A stretch of DNA of 64,000 nt from Bradyrhizobium niftali (GTDB lineage Bacteria > Pseudomonadota > Alphaproteobacteria > Rhizobiales > Xanthobacteraceae), in the NCBI RefSeq assembly GCF_004571025.1, contig NZ_SPQT01000027.1, forward strand, positions 80,596 through 144,595, given 5' to 3'. Of the stretch, positions 28,649 to 38,762 are shown one piece after another; the first letter of the stretch is position 1; each line of letters starts with the position of its first letter. The translations under genes were made by a program, and so were the position numbers. The notes beneath the pieces were generated by a model. That model had not been told where the DNA came from and searched no databases. It saw nothing but the letters and a program-made list of their open reading frames with translations.

Positions 28649-28929
28649 CCTCAGCTGCTCCTCTTCCTGCCGGCCCCAATCCAGTTCCGAAGCACCAGGT
28701 GCGAGCCCGTCTGAGTAATGGATCCAGAGGCTGGTTGGAGTGTGGCCGAGATGCCGCCAACACACTGGAGGAACAGGTCAATTCATCGATCTGGTGAAAG
28801 TCCCACAACCTCACGCAGCGTGAGATAACGGACTTGCCCAAAGGAGCGTTGCGAGCTCGCCGAAGCTGCCATGCACTATGTCAGAAGCTGGAAGCCCACG
28901 ATTTGGCTGCTAGTGCCCCGTTCTCAAAT

Positions 28930-29739
28930 TCAAAGAACATTTAGGCGAACTGCCACAACGACCGCTTGAATCCGGCTGGCTGCACCCAGCTTTCGCATCG
29001 CATTCTTGACATGAAAGTTGACTGTATTGTCGCTGATTCCCAGGATTTTCCCAATTTCCCATGACGATTTCCCCTCCGCCACCCACTGCATGCAACTGAT
29101 CTCCCGCGGCGATAGTGCAACTTTTCTTTCGCAACCATTATCGCAGGGACGAGAGATGTCGCCACAGGCGGCGTGAAACTGCCAGGCCAGCGCGTTGAGA
29201 TGACCGATGCGGTGCTGAGGATCAGCATCGTCGAACGCAGATGCAAACGACACCACAGATATCCGACCCAACGGGCCAAACAACGGCACACTCATGCCAT
29301 GCTTCAGCCCCGCCTCTCTCGCCTCGTCCAGTACGCGTCTTTCGTCCGGTAGAAGCTGACAGTGGTCGGCGAGTTGATCCCACAAAAACGGCCGCGAAAG
29401 CATCGGCGTCCGCCGGACCACCGGATCGATAGTATGGTACTTGCGCTTGAAGTAGCGGTCGCACCAGTCTGGCGGCCACTTCACAGCCACAGTCGGGGGT
29501 GGATACTCTGCCAAGCGAAGTGGCTCAACGAAGTTGAGAGAGCCGTATGCGACTTCACTGAAGCCTTCCTTGGTGGCACAGCCTACAAGAAGCTCGAATA
29601 GCGCTCTGAGCGAATGAGTCTGGTTCGCGCATTCGGTGAAGCTAAAGAGGTCCATGATGGGCGCTTGAGCACGACGAGCGAGCTCCCCGTCGTCGGGTTC
29701 GATTGGGCTTGTTTCAGGCGGAGCCAAATTCCAGTCCAT
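28930..29739 (-). CDS. LuxR-family transcriptional regulator with autoinducer-binding domain
   Basis: The 269-aa product has an N-terminal autoinducer-binding domain (about residues 40-185) with conserved WPPDWCDRYFKRKYHTIDPV and a C-terminal LuxR HTH with LSPREISCMQWVAEGKSSWE followed by DNTVNFHVKNAMRKLGA. It probably senses an acyl- or aryl-homoserine lactone, but no luxI-type synthase lies in the window, so it is an orphan here. The ATG at 29739 has no obvious ribosome-binding site; ATG at 29655 is an alternative. It is not one of the named nod regulators that I recognise. Confidence 0.85.
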   Translation of the reverse strand: MDWNLAPPETSPIEPDDGELARRAQAPIMDLFSFTECANQTHSLRALFELLVGCATKEGFSEVAYGSLNFVEPLRLAEYPPPTVAVKWPPDWCDRYFKRKYHTIDPVVRRTPMLSRPFLWDQLADHCQLLPDERRVLDEAREAGLKHGMSVPLFGPLGRISVVSFASAFDDADPQHRIGHLNALAWQFHAACGDISRPCDNGCERKVALSPREISCMQWVAEGKSSWEIGKILGISDNTVNFHVKNAMRKLGAASRIQAVVVAVRLNVL

Positions 29740-30007
29740 GAGCTGAACTCGAGGGTTAGTTTATTCGTGCAGTCTGAGCGCTCGCGCTATGCCGGACGCC
29801 ATTCGACGAATTCGTTGCGCCGCCGCCGCATGCACCGGCATGCTCGCATCAAACACCGGAGATAGCGTCATCATCCCTGCCTCCGAGGCTGAGCGGAAGT
29901 GATCGGTCCAGTTTGCGGATAACGCACTGGCCAAATCGAAAATCATCGCCCCTGATCCGTATTGGAGGAGGATGCCATCGATACGAACCCAAAGGTGTCC
30001 CGTTTGA

Positions 30008-30355
30008 TCATCCCGATGGTCCGCGGGGCCTGGACTGAGCTTCCAGACAGCTCCACCGGCTAGAGGCTTGGCTCTGTTGAGCTTGCATGGCGAGAAAACG
30101 CAGCCGAACGACGCTTTGGATTGTCTCGGGGCCGAGCACGACGAGATCCTGGGCTCTGATCTGCGCGATACGGCTAAGCTCGAGGGGCTTTGCGGCGCGG
30201 AACTCGACGAGTGTCCTGTCAGCATCCATTCTTTGCTTAGGGACGAAGACAATACGAGATTCATATCTTTTCCCAATCTTGCGAATTGCCGTCGCTAACC
30301 GTTCGCCGATTCTCCGCCGTGCGACGGCGCCGGTGACGGAATCGATGAGCAACAC
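30008..30355 (-). pseudogene. Degenerate partial copy of fixA
   Basis: The translation aligns to the middle of FixA: VLLIDSVTG / VLLTDRCFAG, then LATAIRKIGKRYESRIVFVP / LAKAIRKIGKEYGPTNLIFT, PKQRMDADRTLVEF / GKQTIDGDTAQVGP and IAQIRAQDLVVLGPETIQ / VAKVRSLDLAAHTIE. The N-terminal third (KQVPDSAQIRVHP and the Rossmann start) and the C-terminal third are missing, and similarity fades after residue 90. It is a relic rather than a functional beta subunit. An overlapping frame down to 29,761 has no family support. Confidence 0.7.
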
Positions 30356-30996
30356 GGAACAGTCGAGGCAGAAGCCATACTCCCCGCATCATTGTGCGGC
30401 GTCTCATCGAATCCGTCCGGCGGGCCTGGCGCAAACGTACCGAACGTGCAGAAAGGGGCCACCTTAAAGGCGCAACGAGAGATACTCGCAACCGCGAGAT
30501 CTGCTTGATGCGGAGGACATTTTGCATGCGCTTCTCCAGCAGGGAGACGACCCGCGCCAGACCAGCAAGTGTCATACCAACTGCTGATTTCACAAAACCA
30601 GACGTCCAGAAAGAGCTTCGAACGCGCATGGTTGGCGCGACGTCGGTCCGTCGAAGCATTCATGACATGCGGAAAGCCGACAGCACGTCGCGAGACGCGA
30701 CACGAGGTGAGTTACAGCAAGAAATGCAGCTCACCTCGGCGGCCCGTCGTGCTGCTTCCTCAGGGCGCAACGCAGTCCTATTCCAGCCAGTCAAGTACCA
30801 AGTACGGCAATTGATTGGACGGTCCAAACATGGCACTCGCTAAAGGAACTTGAACTGACTGGACCTTTGCCCAGCTATTCCGGCGAAGCGGTTCGATCCG
30901 TCCCCGAGCAGAAAAACAGTCAGACTGCACCTGATTGCGCGACTCATGCTGGGCTCGGTGGAAAAAGGCGAAGATCGTCGCCAAGATCGGTGAAGC

Positions 30997-31713
30997 ATGG
31001 CTTGTCTGCTCATCGCGATCATCTCACTGCTCTATGCGAGCGTTGGCCAGGCTGGTGGCACTGCATTCCTCTCGCTAATGGCATTTTTTGGTATGTCATC
31101 GACAGAGATGCGCCCGACGGCACTTGGTCTCAACATTGTCGTCGCGGCTTATTCTACGTGGCTCTTCAACCGCAACAAGGTCGTTGACTGGGCCATCCTG
31201 CGCCCGCTTCTCTTTTCGTCCATGCCAGCGTCGCTTGCCGGCGGCTTGATTGTGCTCGATGGCCACGTGTACAAGACGCTGACCGGGCTCGTTCTTCTTC
31301 TGGCGAGCGCCGTGATGATCATGCAGCGGGGACGTGCTGCTGATCGTGTTTGCGAAACTCCGCTCACGGCAATCGTGAGCATTGGCGCGGCCCTTGGCCT
31401 GGTTTCCGGTCTGACCGGCGTGGGTGGTGGAGTGTTTCTCGCGCCGACGCTCATCACACTGAATTGGGCATCACCGAAGCAGACCGTCGCGTTATCACCC
31501 CCTTTTATTCTGGCCAATTCCACAGTCGGATTCGTCGGAACTTTTTTCACCGGCCAATTTCCCTCTCCGGATTTGGCTCTTTACGCTATCTCCGCGCTGG
31601 CGGGTGCCGTCGCTGGAACGATAGTCAGCCTGAACTGCCTGAACCCGGCAGGCATCAGATTTATCCTCGTTGCGGTTCTGGTCATTGCCGGCATCCAATT
31701 GGTTCTCGCTTGA
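30997..31713 (+). CDS. TauE/SafE-family membrane exporter
   Basis: The 238-aa protein is hydrophobic throughout, with seven to eight membrane segments. It carries the duplicated family motif: ASVGQAGGTAFLSLMAFFGM near the start and VSGLTGVGGGVFLAPTLITL after residue 130. TauE/SafE proteins export sulfite, sulfoacetate or similar organic anions; the substrate cannot be told. Its first half is slightly short, but both halves are present. There are no linked sulfur genes. Confidence 0.85.
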   Translation: MACLLIAIISLLYASVGQAGGTAFLSLMAFFGMSSTEMRPTALGLNIVVAAYSTWLFNRNKVVDWAILRPLLFSSMPASLAGGLIVLDGHVYKTLTGLVLLLASAVMIMQRGRAADRVCETPLTAIVSIGAALGLVSGLTGVGGGVFLAPTLITLNWASPKQTVALSPPFILANSTVGFVGTFFTGQFPSPDLALYAISALAGAVAGTIVSLNCLNPAGIRFILVAVLVIAGIQLVLA

Positions 31714-33154
31714 AAGTCTCAACTCCCATCTTTCGTGGATCGGCAGGAGATCCAGCACGGTCAGATCGGGGCGCAACATGATGAAGGCGGCAGCTTATGT
31801 CTGTCCGCGCGCCTTGACTAACTCTGAAAGCCGCCAACGCGAACACGAAAAGCTGTCGGGTCGAGCGGCGATGGGGCGGATCACCTCGTGCATCCCAGCT
31901 GATCGTCATGGGCCGAGCGGTCCGTACCTCGTCACATCCCGTTCGCGCTTTCCAGTTGCCGGGAGGGTCAATGTCGGCGCGGCGCGCGAGCGGGATGAAG
32001 CGTACCTCCATCTTGTCTATGGCTTGCGCGACCCTCTCATCTAGGGCGCAAGAACGCGGGAAGAAGAGCATCTGATGGGAGGCGATCGGGCACGCTCTCG
32101 CTACCCTGCGGATCGCGCCACGGGGGCGCATTCGACTTCTTCAAGAGCGGTCGGGGCCTGAAAACTCTACTTCAATGTAGAACTGCAACGCCGCGCGTGT
32201 GTGTGGGTTACGTTCTCATGGAGAATGTCAGGGAAGATGATGTGCTGAGCGCCAGAAAGACGCAGGCAATTCTTGAGCGCATGGATGCAAAGGCGCGGCA
32301 ATGAGCCGCCTCGGCCACGAAGCCGTCAAAATGTTGCGCGTGCTGCCTTTGAAATCAGCCGCGCCAATATACTCATCCTTTTACCGGTGCCGAATGAGTT
32401 CGATGCCTTCGGCGTTGTATAACAGGGCTTGGGTGGGGTGCCCACTTTCGACTGATCGAGCTGTTTGGCGGCCATCTCCATCCGGCCTGGCTAGGCTCAG
32501 CTCTCATTTTCGCGAGGCGAGCTCCAGGTTCGGTGGCCTACCGAACCACAAACTTCCACGATCTGTTGTGAATGGACTGAAATGCCAGGCCGCGAAGGCT
32601 ACTTTCATGCAATGAACAGGCGCAAGATCATCTCCCAGTCGGCTCCTGCATGGCAGCGCCAGCTCGCAGCATCAGAACATAGTGACGGGTCGGTCGAAAC
32701 CTGACCAGGCGGTCTATGTGAAGCTGAGAGCTGCAGGTGCATCGCATCGATACGACGCCAATGGAGGCTAACGAAATAGATATGCGCGATCTGGCAGGGA
32801 TCGATAGCTCCAAAGCCGATGTAAAAAGAAAACAACCCAGTTTGAAGCAGAATAGAAACTATTGCAGATAGTGTCTCGTCCGATTGCATCTGGCCGGGAT
32901 TCGCTTGCCATCAGCAGGCGCCCAAAAGTCGTTGTGAGTTGGTGAGCTGCATTAGACAGCGACGACACGCCGCCGAACCAAGGCGCCCCGACGCACTTCG
33001 CCGGGGGGCTGAAAGTGCGCTGGGGTCGCCCCAACACCATCAGTACATCCGTGATGATGCTTGTGGCAATGAGACAACCAGCGTGGCGGAATTGAGGCTT
33101 AAGCGTTCGATACTAGAGATTAAGAATGGCTTTCGTCGGCCGCGCTAAAGGACT
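31714..33154. other. Long stretch without a convincing gene
   Basis: Frames of up to 149 codons exist but have no motif support. A short plus-strand frame ending at 32303 (MENVREDDVLSARKTQAILE then RMDAKARQ, stop) looks protein-like and may be the tail of a lost gene, but I cannot name it. Confidence 0.4.
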
Positions 33155-33185
33155 TTGAATCGCACGTTGCGTCAGGTTTTGTGCT
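33155..33185 (+). promoter_or_regulatory. Candidate NolA-type promoter element upstream of hemN
   Basis: TTGAAT at 33155-33160 is followed by a 19-bp spacer CGCACGTTGCGTCAGGTTT and a degenerate -10 TGTGCT at 33180-33185. The spacer is the best dyad of the four sites. It lies 470 nt before hemN, so the target is uncertain. Confidence 0.5.
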
Positions 33186-33583
33186 ATTGCGCTCCTCGCG
33201 CTCTCATCTAGCAAGCAACCTATCTTTTGTGTCACGCCGGCCTTTGACGGAGGCATCCGTCGAACTCTGTGAGCAACCAATCGGCTTTGCTTGAAAATAT
33301 CGGTTTTAAGATCGAGAAGCCGAGCTGCTCTTGGTGAGACCTACAAGTCCCTGTGTTGGTCGCAAAAATGACGGGCCGTCGGCGGATGCGAACCGGCGTG
33401 CCCTCGGATGAGCGATTGATCGCTCGCGCCGGCTCTCTAGCCGCTTCAAGCGTGCTCGGACGAGAAAATTCATACCTAAACGTCCAAATAATCGCCAACG
33501 AGCGGCTCTCTCTCCTTGCTCTGCCTCTAAGCCGCGTTGGCAGTAACATCGAAAACGGGACCAGATCTCAGAAACCACTACGT

Positions 33584-33597
33584 TTGACATAACGCAA
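33584..33597 (+). promoter_or_regulatory. FixK2/FNR-type box upstream of hemN
   Basis: TTGACATAACGCAA matches the Bradyrhizobium FixK2 consensus TTG(A/C)-N6-(T/G)CAA. It is centred about 64 nt before the hemN start, consistent with a class II site at -41.5 and a short leader. Confidence 0.75.
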
Positions 33598-33654
33598 AGA
33601 CACAATTGACGGCATCGGTCAGCTTCATGCTGTTGAGCATGGGAAAGTTAAGTC

Positions 33655-34992
33655 TTGCAGACCTCCCTTCTAAACAAGTATTGCGATGCTCGCCTGCCTT
33701 GGTACACCATCTATCCAACCGTACCGGATTTCTCCGCGATGGTCGGTGCCAAGACTTGTGAGACATGGCTGAGGCGGCTGCCTCCCGACGAGCCCGTATC
33801 GCTCTACATCCACGTTCCGTTCTGTCGCTCTATCTGTTGGTATTGCGGTTTTCCTACAAGCCTCACGCGCGGCGAGCGACCGGTCCGCAATTACTTGGCA
33901 GCAGTGCGGGACGAGATATGCTTGGTCGCAGAGCAATTGCCGCGCGCTCTGCCGGTGCACGACGTGCATTTCGGCGGCGGTACGCCGACCACCATTGCAC
34001 CGATCGATTTTGTCGCCTTGATGGAACTCCTGCGCCACTGCTTTGCGTTCAGTAAATCAGCTACCATCGCCATAGAAATCGATCCGCGTGGGGTCACGGC
34101 CGAGATGGTCGAAATGTTACAAGCGGCTGGGATCAACCGCGCGAGCATAGGCGTGCAAAGCTTCGACCCCGCGGTTCAAAGGGCCGTCAACCGAGTCCAG
34201 AGCGAGGTACAGACGGCTTCTGTCGTCGAAAGTCTAAGGCAGCATGGCATAAGCCGCATCAATTTCGACCTTCTCTTCGGACTGCCGCATCAGACGGTGC
34301 GGTCCTGCGTTGACTCCGCGCGAACGGCTCTAGCCATGCGGCCAGACCGGCTTGCGGTTTTCGGCTATGCTCACGTCCCCTCCTATATGAAACGTCAGCG
34401 CCAGATCGATGAGACGGCGCTGCCGGATAATGTCGCCCGCGCTGAGCAAGCCGCGGCTATTGCAGATACGCTGGTCTCAGCCGGCTACCGCCAGATCGGG
34501 CTCGACCATTTCGCCCTGCCCAATGACGAGCTCGCGCTGGCCCAGAAAGCTGGTCGGCTGCGCCGCAACTCTCTGGGCTATTCGGCTGATACCTGCAAAA
34601 CCGTAATCGGCTTAGGTCCGTCAGCCATCGGCCGTCTGCGCGACGGTTACGTCCAGAACGAGATCGCAACCGCTTCCTATCACCAACACATTCAGGCTGG
34701 CCGCCTGGCAACCTCAAAAGGCTACTGTCTCACCGCCGAAGATCGCCTCCGCGCAGCAATCATCGAGCGTCTTATGTGCGATTTGCAGGCCGACGTACCA
34801 GCGATCTGTGCTGCTCACGGATTTGATCCGATTCCTCTTCTCGGTTCCGCCGGCCGCCTGGGAATGCTTGCAGAAGATGGGGTCGTGGACATTGAAGAGG
34901 GATTCATTCGAGTCAAGCAGGAGCACCGGTTTGTCGTTCGCGCTGTTGCTGCCGCTTTCGACACTTATCTCGACCGCATCCCTATTAACTAG
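33655..34992 (+). CDS. hemN: Oxygen-independent coproporphyrinogen III dehydrogenase HemN
   Basis: HemN is a radical-SAM enzyme converting coproporphyrinogen III to protoporphyrinogen IX without oxygen. The cluster-binding motif C-R-S-I-C-W-Y-C (C-X3-C-X2-C) is near residue 60, followed by VHFGGGTPTTI, RASIGVQSFDPAVQRAVNR and INFDLLFGLPHQT. The 445-aa length is normal. The TTG start gives MQTSLLNKYCDARLPWYTIY, which is where the family begins; no in-frame ATG lies upstream. In B. japonicum hemN genes are controlled by FixLJ-FixK2, matching the box at 33584. It likely serves haem synthesis in microaerobic bacteroids. Confidence 0.93.
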   Translation: MQTSLLNKYCDARLPWYTIYPTVPDFSAMVGAKTCETWLRRLPPDEPVSLYIHVPFCRSICWYCGFPTSLTRGERPVRNYLAAVRDEICLVAEQLPRALPVHDVHFGGGTPTTIAPIDFVALMELLRHCFAFSKSATIAIEIDPRGVTAEMVEMLQAAGINRASIGVQSFDPAVQRAVNRVQSEVQTASVVESLRQHGISRINFDLLFGLPHQTVRSCVDSARTALAMRPDRLAVFGYAHVPSYMKRQRQIDETALPDNVARAEQAAAIADTLVSAGYRQIGLDHFALPNDELALAQKAGRLRRNSLGYSADTCKTVIGLGPSAIGRLRDGYVQNEIATASYHQHIQAGRLATSKGYCLTAEDRLRAAIIERLMCDLQADVPAICAAHGFDPIPLLGSAGRLGMLAEDGVVDIEEGFIRVKQEHRFVVRAVAAAFDTYLDRIPIN

Positions 34993-35380
34993 GCCACGCA
35001 AGTGAGCAGATCGCAAAGCTCTAAGCTCTTCGCGGGGGGCGATAAGAAGCCATCGGGCAGGCACGCCAGACTGGTGTGATGACACGACCTTTCAGATATG
35101 ATCTCAAAACTGGCGAGGGCTGATTGGAAGAGAGCTGATTTAAAGGAAAGGCGCAGCGTATTCCGCCGCTCAGGGCCACGGTTCGATCATGCGGAAAGTG
35201 CTCTGCACCACCTGCCCTGGAGTGCTCTCGATGATAGTGACGGCCTCACTACATGCCGCTGGAGACGACGGCGCCCGCACAAGCTCCGGGTATTTTACGG
35301 CCGGAGGCAGCTTTGCGAACTTACGGGCCACTTCATCGAGCACAGTTGGAGACTCGACCACGCCTGCCGCGTCTCAAACC
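34993..35380. other. Intergenic stretch after hemN
   Basis: There are frames on both strands but no motif. They mostly overlap the minus-strand gene that ends at 35381. Confidence 0.4.
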
Positions 35381-35887
35381 TCAAGGCTCGGCTGTCTTCG
35401 GTGCGGCGATCACTGGCGCGCCTCCGACGGAAACAGGTCCCTGTGGTTTGGATCGCCCGAAGCGTTTCCTGGCGACGCTCGAAGCAGCCCGGGCTGGCGA
35501 CAAAGGAGGCTCGGAAGCAGCAGAAGGAACAGGTGTTAAACTCTTCAGCGAATCGATCCGCGAAGCCAGAATGGTGATCTGATCCAGGATCCCTTTGAGA
35601 TCATCCCGCTGAGCGTTGATCCGGCTGTTGAGTACTGCGATCTCATCTCCGGTTTTCTGCTGTGCCCACTTTATCTCAAACAAGGATGCCCTGTCCTCCA
35701 GTGACAGGCTCATCGTTGAAGCTTCCGGCGTCTCGATAAAGGCTTCGAGGTTAGCCCAAAGCCAGGCGCCAGCAGCACACGAGCCAACGAGGACAAGCGG
35801 GAGCACCAAAACCGGGAGTATCCGTCTTGACGGCCCGCGCAAAAGCGGCCGCAAGTCTGAAGCGGCCGCTTGATCCATCAAATCCAT
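35381..35887 (-). CDS. Membrane-anchored coiled-coil protein of unknown function
   Basis: The 168-aa product from ATG 35887 (GAGG 5 nt upstream) has one membrane segment at about residues 24-46 (ILPVLVLPLVLVGSCAAGAW). A predicted coiled coil follows at about 70-115 (IKWAQQKTGDEIAVLNSRIN and following), and the C-terminus is rich in Pro, Ala and Ser. This resembles periplasmic or cytoplasmic spacer proteins with one anchor. I do not recognise a family. The frame is open to 36142, but the extra part is unlike a protein start. It is divergent from the OprB-type porin gene. Confidence 0.6.
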   Translation of the reverse strand: MDLMDQAAASDLRPLLRGPSRRILPVLVLPLVLVGSCAAGAWLWANLEAFIETPEASTMSLSLEDRASLFEIKWAQQKTGDEIAVLNSRINAQRDDLKGILDQITILASRIDSLKSLTPVPSAASEPPLSPARAASSVARKRFGRSKPQGPVSVGGAPVIAAPKTAEP

Positions 35888-36846
35888 TGTCCCTCGCTCA
35901 AGATCCCATTCCAGCAGGCTTGTTTCGTCGACGCGATAGGCTGCGATGCTCACGCGCTCCAGGAGCTGCGAGCGCCGACAATAATCAATCTTGCCGAGCG
36001 TCCCGATCGGCCACCCTGCTCGTATGAAACGCTGCTTCTCGAGGAACGCAACGCGACAATTTGCGCGCGTCCTCCATGATAGCGTCACCAGCGAGCAACG
36101 GTGCTCATCTTCGCCGGCGATGGCGCAGCAGTTTCTCGCCATTCAGCACTGTACCTGGTCAACTACCAATTCCGGCAGATTGTTCGAGATGACGGGCTCG
36201 TGGCAAGGGTGACCAACGAACGCCGCGTACGTCAAGGATTCGGATGCAGGACGGGTTGTGCCGCGCTCACGGCAGTCAGCAACTGTTTGCCGATACTCGC
36301 CAAAGCTGCTCGATGGCTGATTCCTCCGGTCTCCTGGGCCATCACTATGGATGTTGTGGTGAGGTTGGCGCGCGAGCAAGTTCAAGCCTGGCTATTGTCT
36401 TGTGTTTCGCTGAGAACGATACCGCTAAAGCGCTTCGTGAATCCAAGCTTCTTGCACGGAGAGCCTTGCTTGCCGGTCGCTGCCGTTTCGTCCAGAAAGC
36501 CGCCTTCGATGCAGATGCGCGACACCGCCAGACTCGCCTAACTCACAGTGAGCAGGGCGGACATTCGCAATGTTTTGGTGGCCAGGCCAGCAAGCCCCCG
36601 CGCGCTCGTCGTGAGCATTTGCCGAGCCAGCGCCCTCCTCTGGCTCTCGGCGCACCGGCATCATGCACGAGCAAAGTTTCGGACCAGATCATCGTCGTGC
36701 CACGGGGTGAGAGGTTCAGCAAACCTGAGTGGTCCTCTTCGGATAGATCATGTTCTGGCTCGTCCCCCTCGCCCTCGGACGCGCAAACGCCGGGAGCTCA
36801 CTCTGGCCAATCAGGCCGCAGTTCAATCTATTCATGGCCGGGCGAC

Positions 36847-38442
36847 ATGGGCCCGAAGTACGCCATGCGTGATTGCCTTCTCGCGACGAGCTCGTCTCGG
36901 ACAAACTCGGCTACGGCAGCACTCAAACCAAGGGGAAAGCGATTTTGGCTCGTTATCGCGCTTTCGCTAGCGGCTTGTCTCGTCGGCAATTCCGTACTGG
37001 CACAAACCGCGAGCGGACTTGATCCGAGTAACCACTCCATGGATCAGGCCAGCAAAAGAGGAAAGACCCCCGATCGGGCCGCAAGGCTCCCGATCGACCT
37101 GATCCGTCAGGAAATCCGCGCTCCTGCCTCGGCTCCAGCAGCAGGTCTCGGAGTGCCTTTCGAGAAGCGCGGCAATGCGGGCAGGGGTGCTCAGACGAGA
37201 CCGCAAGAGACGATCGATCCCTTCGAAAGGTACGACAAGCTGCGTGAAAAAGGGTTGTGGTTGAACATACCTGGCCCTGCGGACACGATTGATCAGGACA
37301 GGGACGGCGTTAGATCGGCGCTGGCAGATGTCGGCATCGGGTACATCGGCTGGACACACAACAGCTTTGCAAACAACCAGCTGCCGAATGCGGCCAGAAG
37401 CCCTATCGCAAACCAGCTCTATATGGGCCAGAATCCGACCTTCGCGTCGGCAAACTTCATGATCGTTACCTACGATCTCAGCCGGTTTGGCATTGCCGAC
37501 GGACAGATTGTCGTAGGAGCCGAGCAGCAATACTGGACGTGGGATCGCCCGGGACCAGATCGAGCGGGAATCAATACGCTCGCCTACTACCAGACTTTCT
37601 TCGACAGGACGCTAGAACTCAAGCTTGGCTACCTCATAAACCAAAATGAGTTCACCGGCACATTGTTCGGAGGGATTACAGGATCGAACATGTCTGCCTT
37701 GTTCCAGGCAGGGATGAGCACCAAAGCTGCGCCGACGCCGGCGGTCAACTTGAAGTACAATTTTGACGATCGCTTGTACAACAAGGTTTCCGTCCAGCGC
37801 TCAATCAGTCCAGATGGTGCCTATGCCCACATAATCGAGAATCCCACCGGCCTGAACTGGAGCACGGCCAATGCAGGCATCCTTCTCGTTGACGAAGCCG
37901 GCTACAAGAGCAAGTCGGCTCCCGGCGTACCCGACACGTGGCTGCGGGCGGGCGTTGGTTTCAACAATAGCCGCTACACGAATTTGGCGGACCCCAAGCA
38001 ACAAAGGGAGACTGGGAATCATTTTCACTACATCGCTGCGGACAGGCAGCTCTGGCAGAGCGACGCCCTTGGGTTGCCGTCTCGCGGCATCTATGGCGGC
38101 TTCTCCATCATGGGAGCTCCGCCTGACCTCAACAGGATCAGCCAATATTGCGAGCTTCGTCTTTATGCGAAAGGCCCCTTTGATAGCCGGCCCAGTGATC
38201 TGATTGCAATCGTTGCTAGCAAGACGAGCTGGAGCAAATTTGCGGTGGACGCTGCTCTCGCTAAAGGCCAGCTTGCGCATCGTGATACCACGGCAATCAC
38301 CGGAACATATACCGCCCGTCTTGCTCCGGGAATATATGCAGGCGTGGGATTATCATACATTCATAACCCCACAAGCATCACGCACACGCCCCAAACGGAA
38401 CACGCGCTCAATCTGTTGGTATCTACGTTGATATTCTTCTGA
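36847..38442 (+). CDS. OprB-family carbohydrate-selective porin
   Basis: The 531-aa product has a long N-terminal region with a signal segment (FWLVIALSLAACLVGNSVLA, cleaved before QTASG) and an unstructured linker, then the OprB barrel from about residue 140 (GLWLNIPGPADTIDQDRDGV). Typical segments are WTHNSFANNQLP, GAEQQYWTWDRPG, LELKLGYLINQNEF and a final strand ending in LLVSTLIFF. OprB porins take up sugars across the outer membrane. The start is unsure: ATG 36847 or 36865, neither with a good ribosome-binding site; the frame is open to 36244. It is divergent from the coiled-coil gene. Confidence 0.8.
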   Translation: MGPKYAMRDCLLATSSSRTNSATAALKPRGKRFWLVIALSLAACLVGNSVLAQTASGLDPSNHSMDQASKRGKTPDRAARLPIDLIRQEIRAPASAPAAGLGVPFEKRGNAGRGAQTRPQETIDPFERYDKLREKGLWLNIPGPADTIDQDRDGVRSALADVGIGYIGWTHNSFANNQLPNAARSPIANQLYMGQNPTFASANFMIVTYDLSRFGIADGQIVVGAEQQYWTWDRPGPDRAGINTLAYYQTFFDRTLELKLGYLINQNEFTGTLFGGITGSNMSALFQAGMSTKAAPTPAVNLKYNFDDRLYNKVSVQRSISPDGAYAHIIENPTGLNWSTANAGILLVDEAGYKSKSAPGVPDTWLRAGVGFNNSRYTNLADPKQQRETGNHFHYIAADRQLWQSDALGLPSRGIYGGFSIMGAPPDLNRISQYCELRLYAKGPFDSRPSDLIAIVASKTSWSKFAVDAALAKGQLAHRDTTAITGTYTARLAPGIYAGVGLSYIHNPTSITHTPQTEHALNLLVSTLIFF

Positions 38443-38697
38443 TCATCGCAGACGCCATTCTGATTCCACCATCTCGTGCCGCATGGGACTTGAGCTTCGC
38501 GATCTTGTTGAGGAGACCGGCTGCATCTGCGCGAGACGAACCGTCTAGGGGTGCGCCAGCTGTAAGAGCTTATAGAGAAAAGATGTCGTTGGACCCCTAG
38601 CAAGGTGAAGCGGAGTGTTCAGGATAAACTGGTCCCGAACGCGGTCATTTCCCAGGTTAGCCACCGCGATAACTCTCCGCTGCGGAACCATAGCCAG
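38443..38697. other. Short intergenic stretch before the first tts box
   Basis: I see no supported gene or motif. Confidence 0.4.
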
Positions 38698-38727
38698 GTC
38701 AGGTTCTCAAAAGCTTGCTCGACTAGG
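38698..38727 (+). promoter_or_regulatory. tts box upstream of a broken effector gene
   Basis: GTCAGGTTCTCAAAAGCTTG resembles the TtsI-binding consensus GTCAGCTTTTCGAAAGCT with matching spacing between GTCAG and AAAGCT. It ends 35 nt before the GTG at 38763. Confidence 0.65.
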
Positions 38728-38762
38728 CAGACCTGTTCAGGTGATCCTGGAGTGAGGTTAGC

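Noticed and set aside
35098..35577. Plus-strand 159-codon frame after hemN
   Set aside because: It has no motif and no ribosome-binding site. It overlaps the better supported minus-strand coiled-coil gene.
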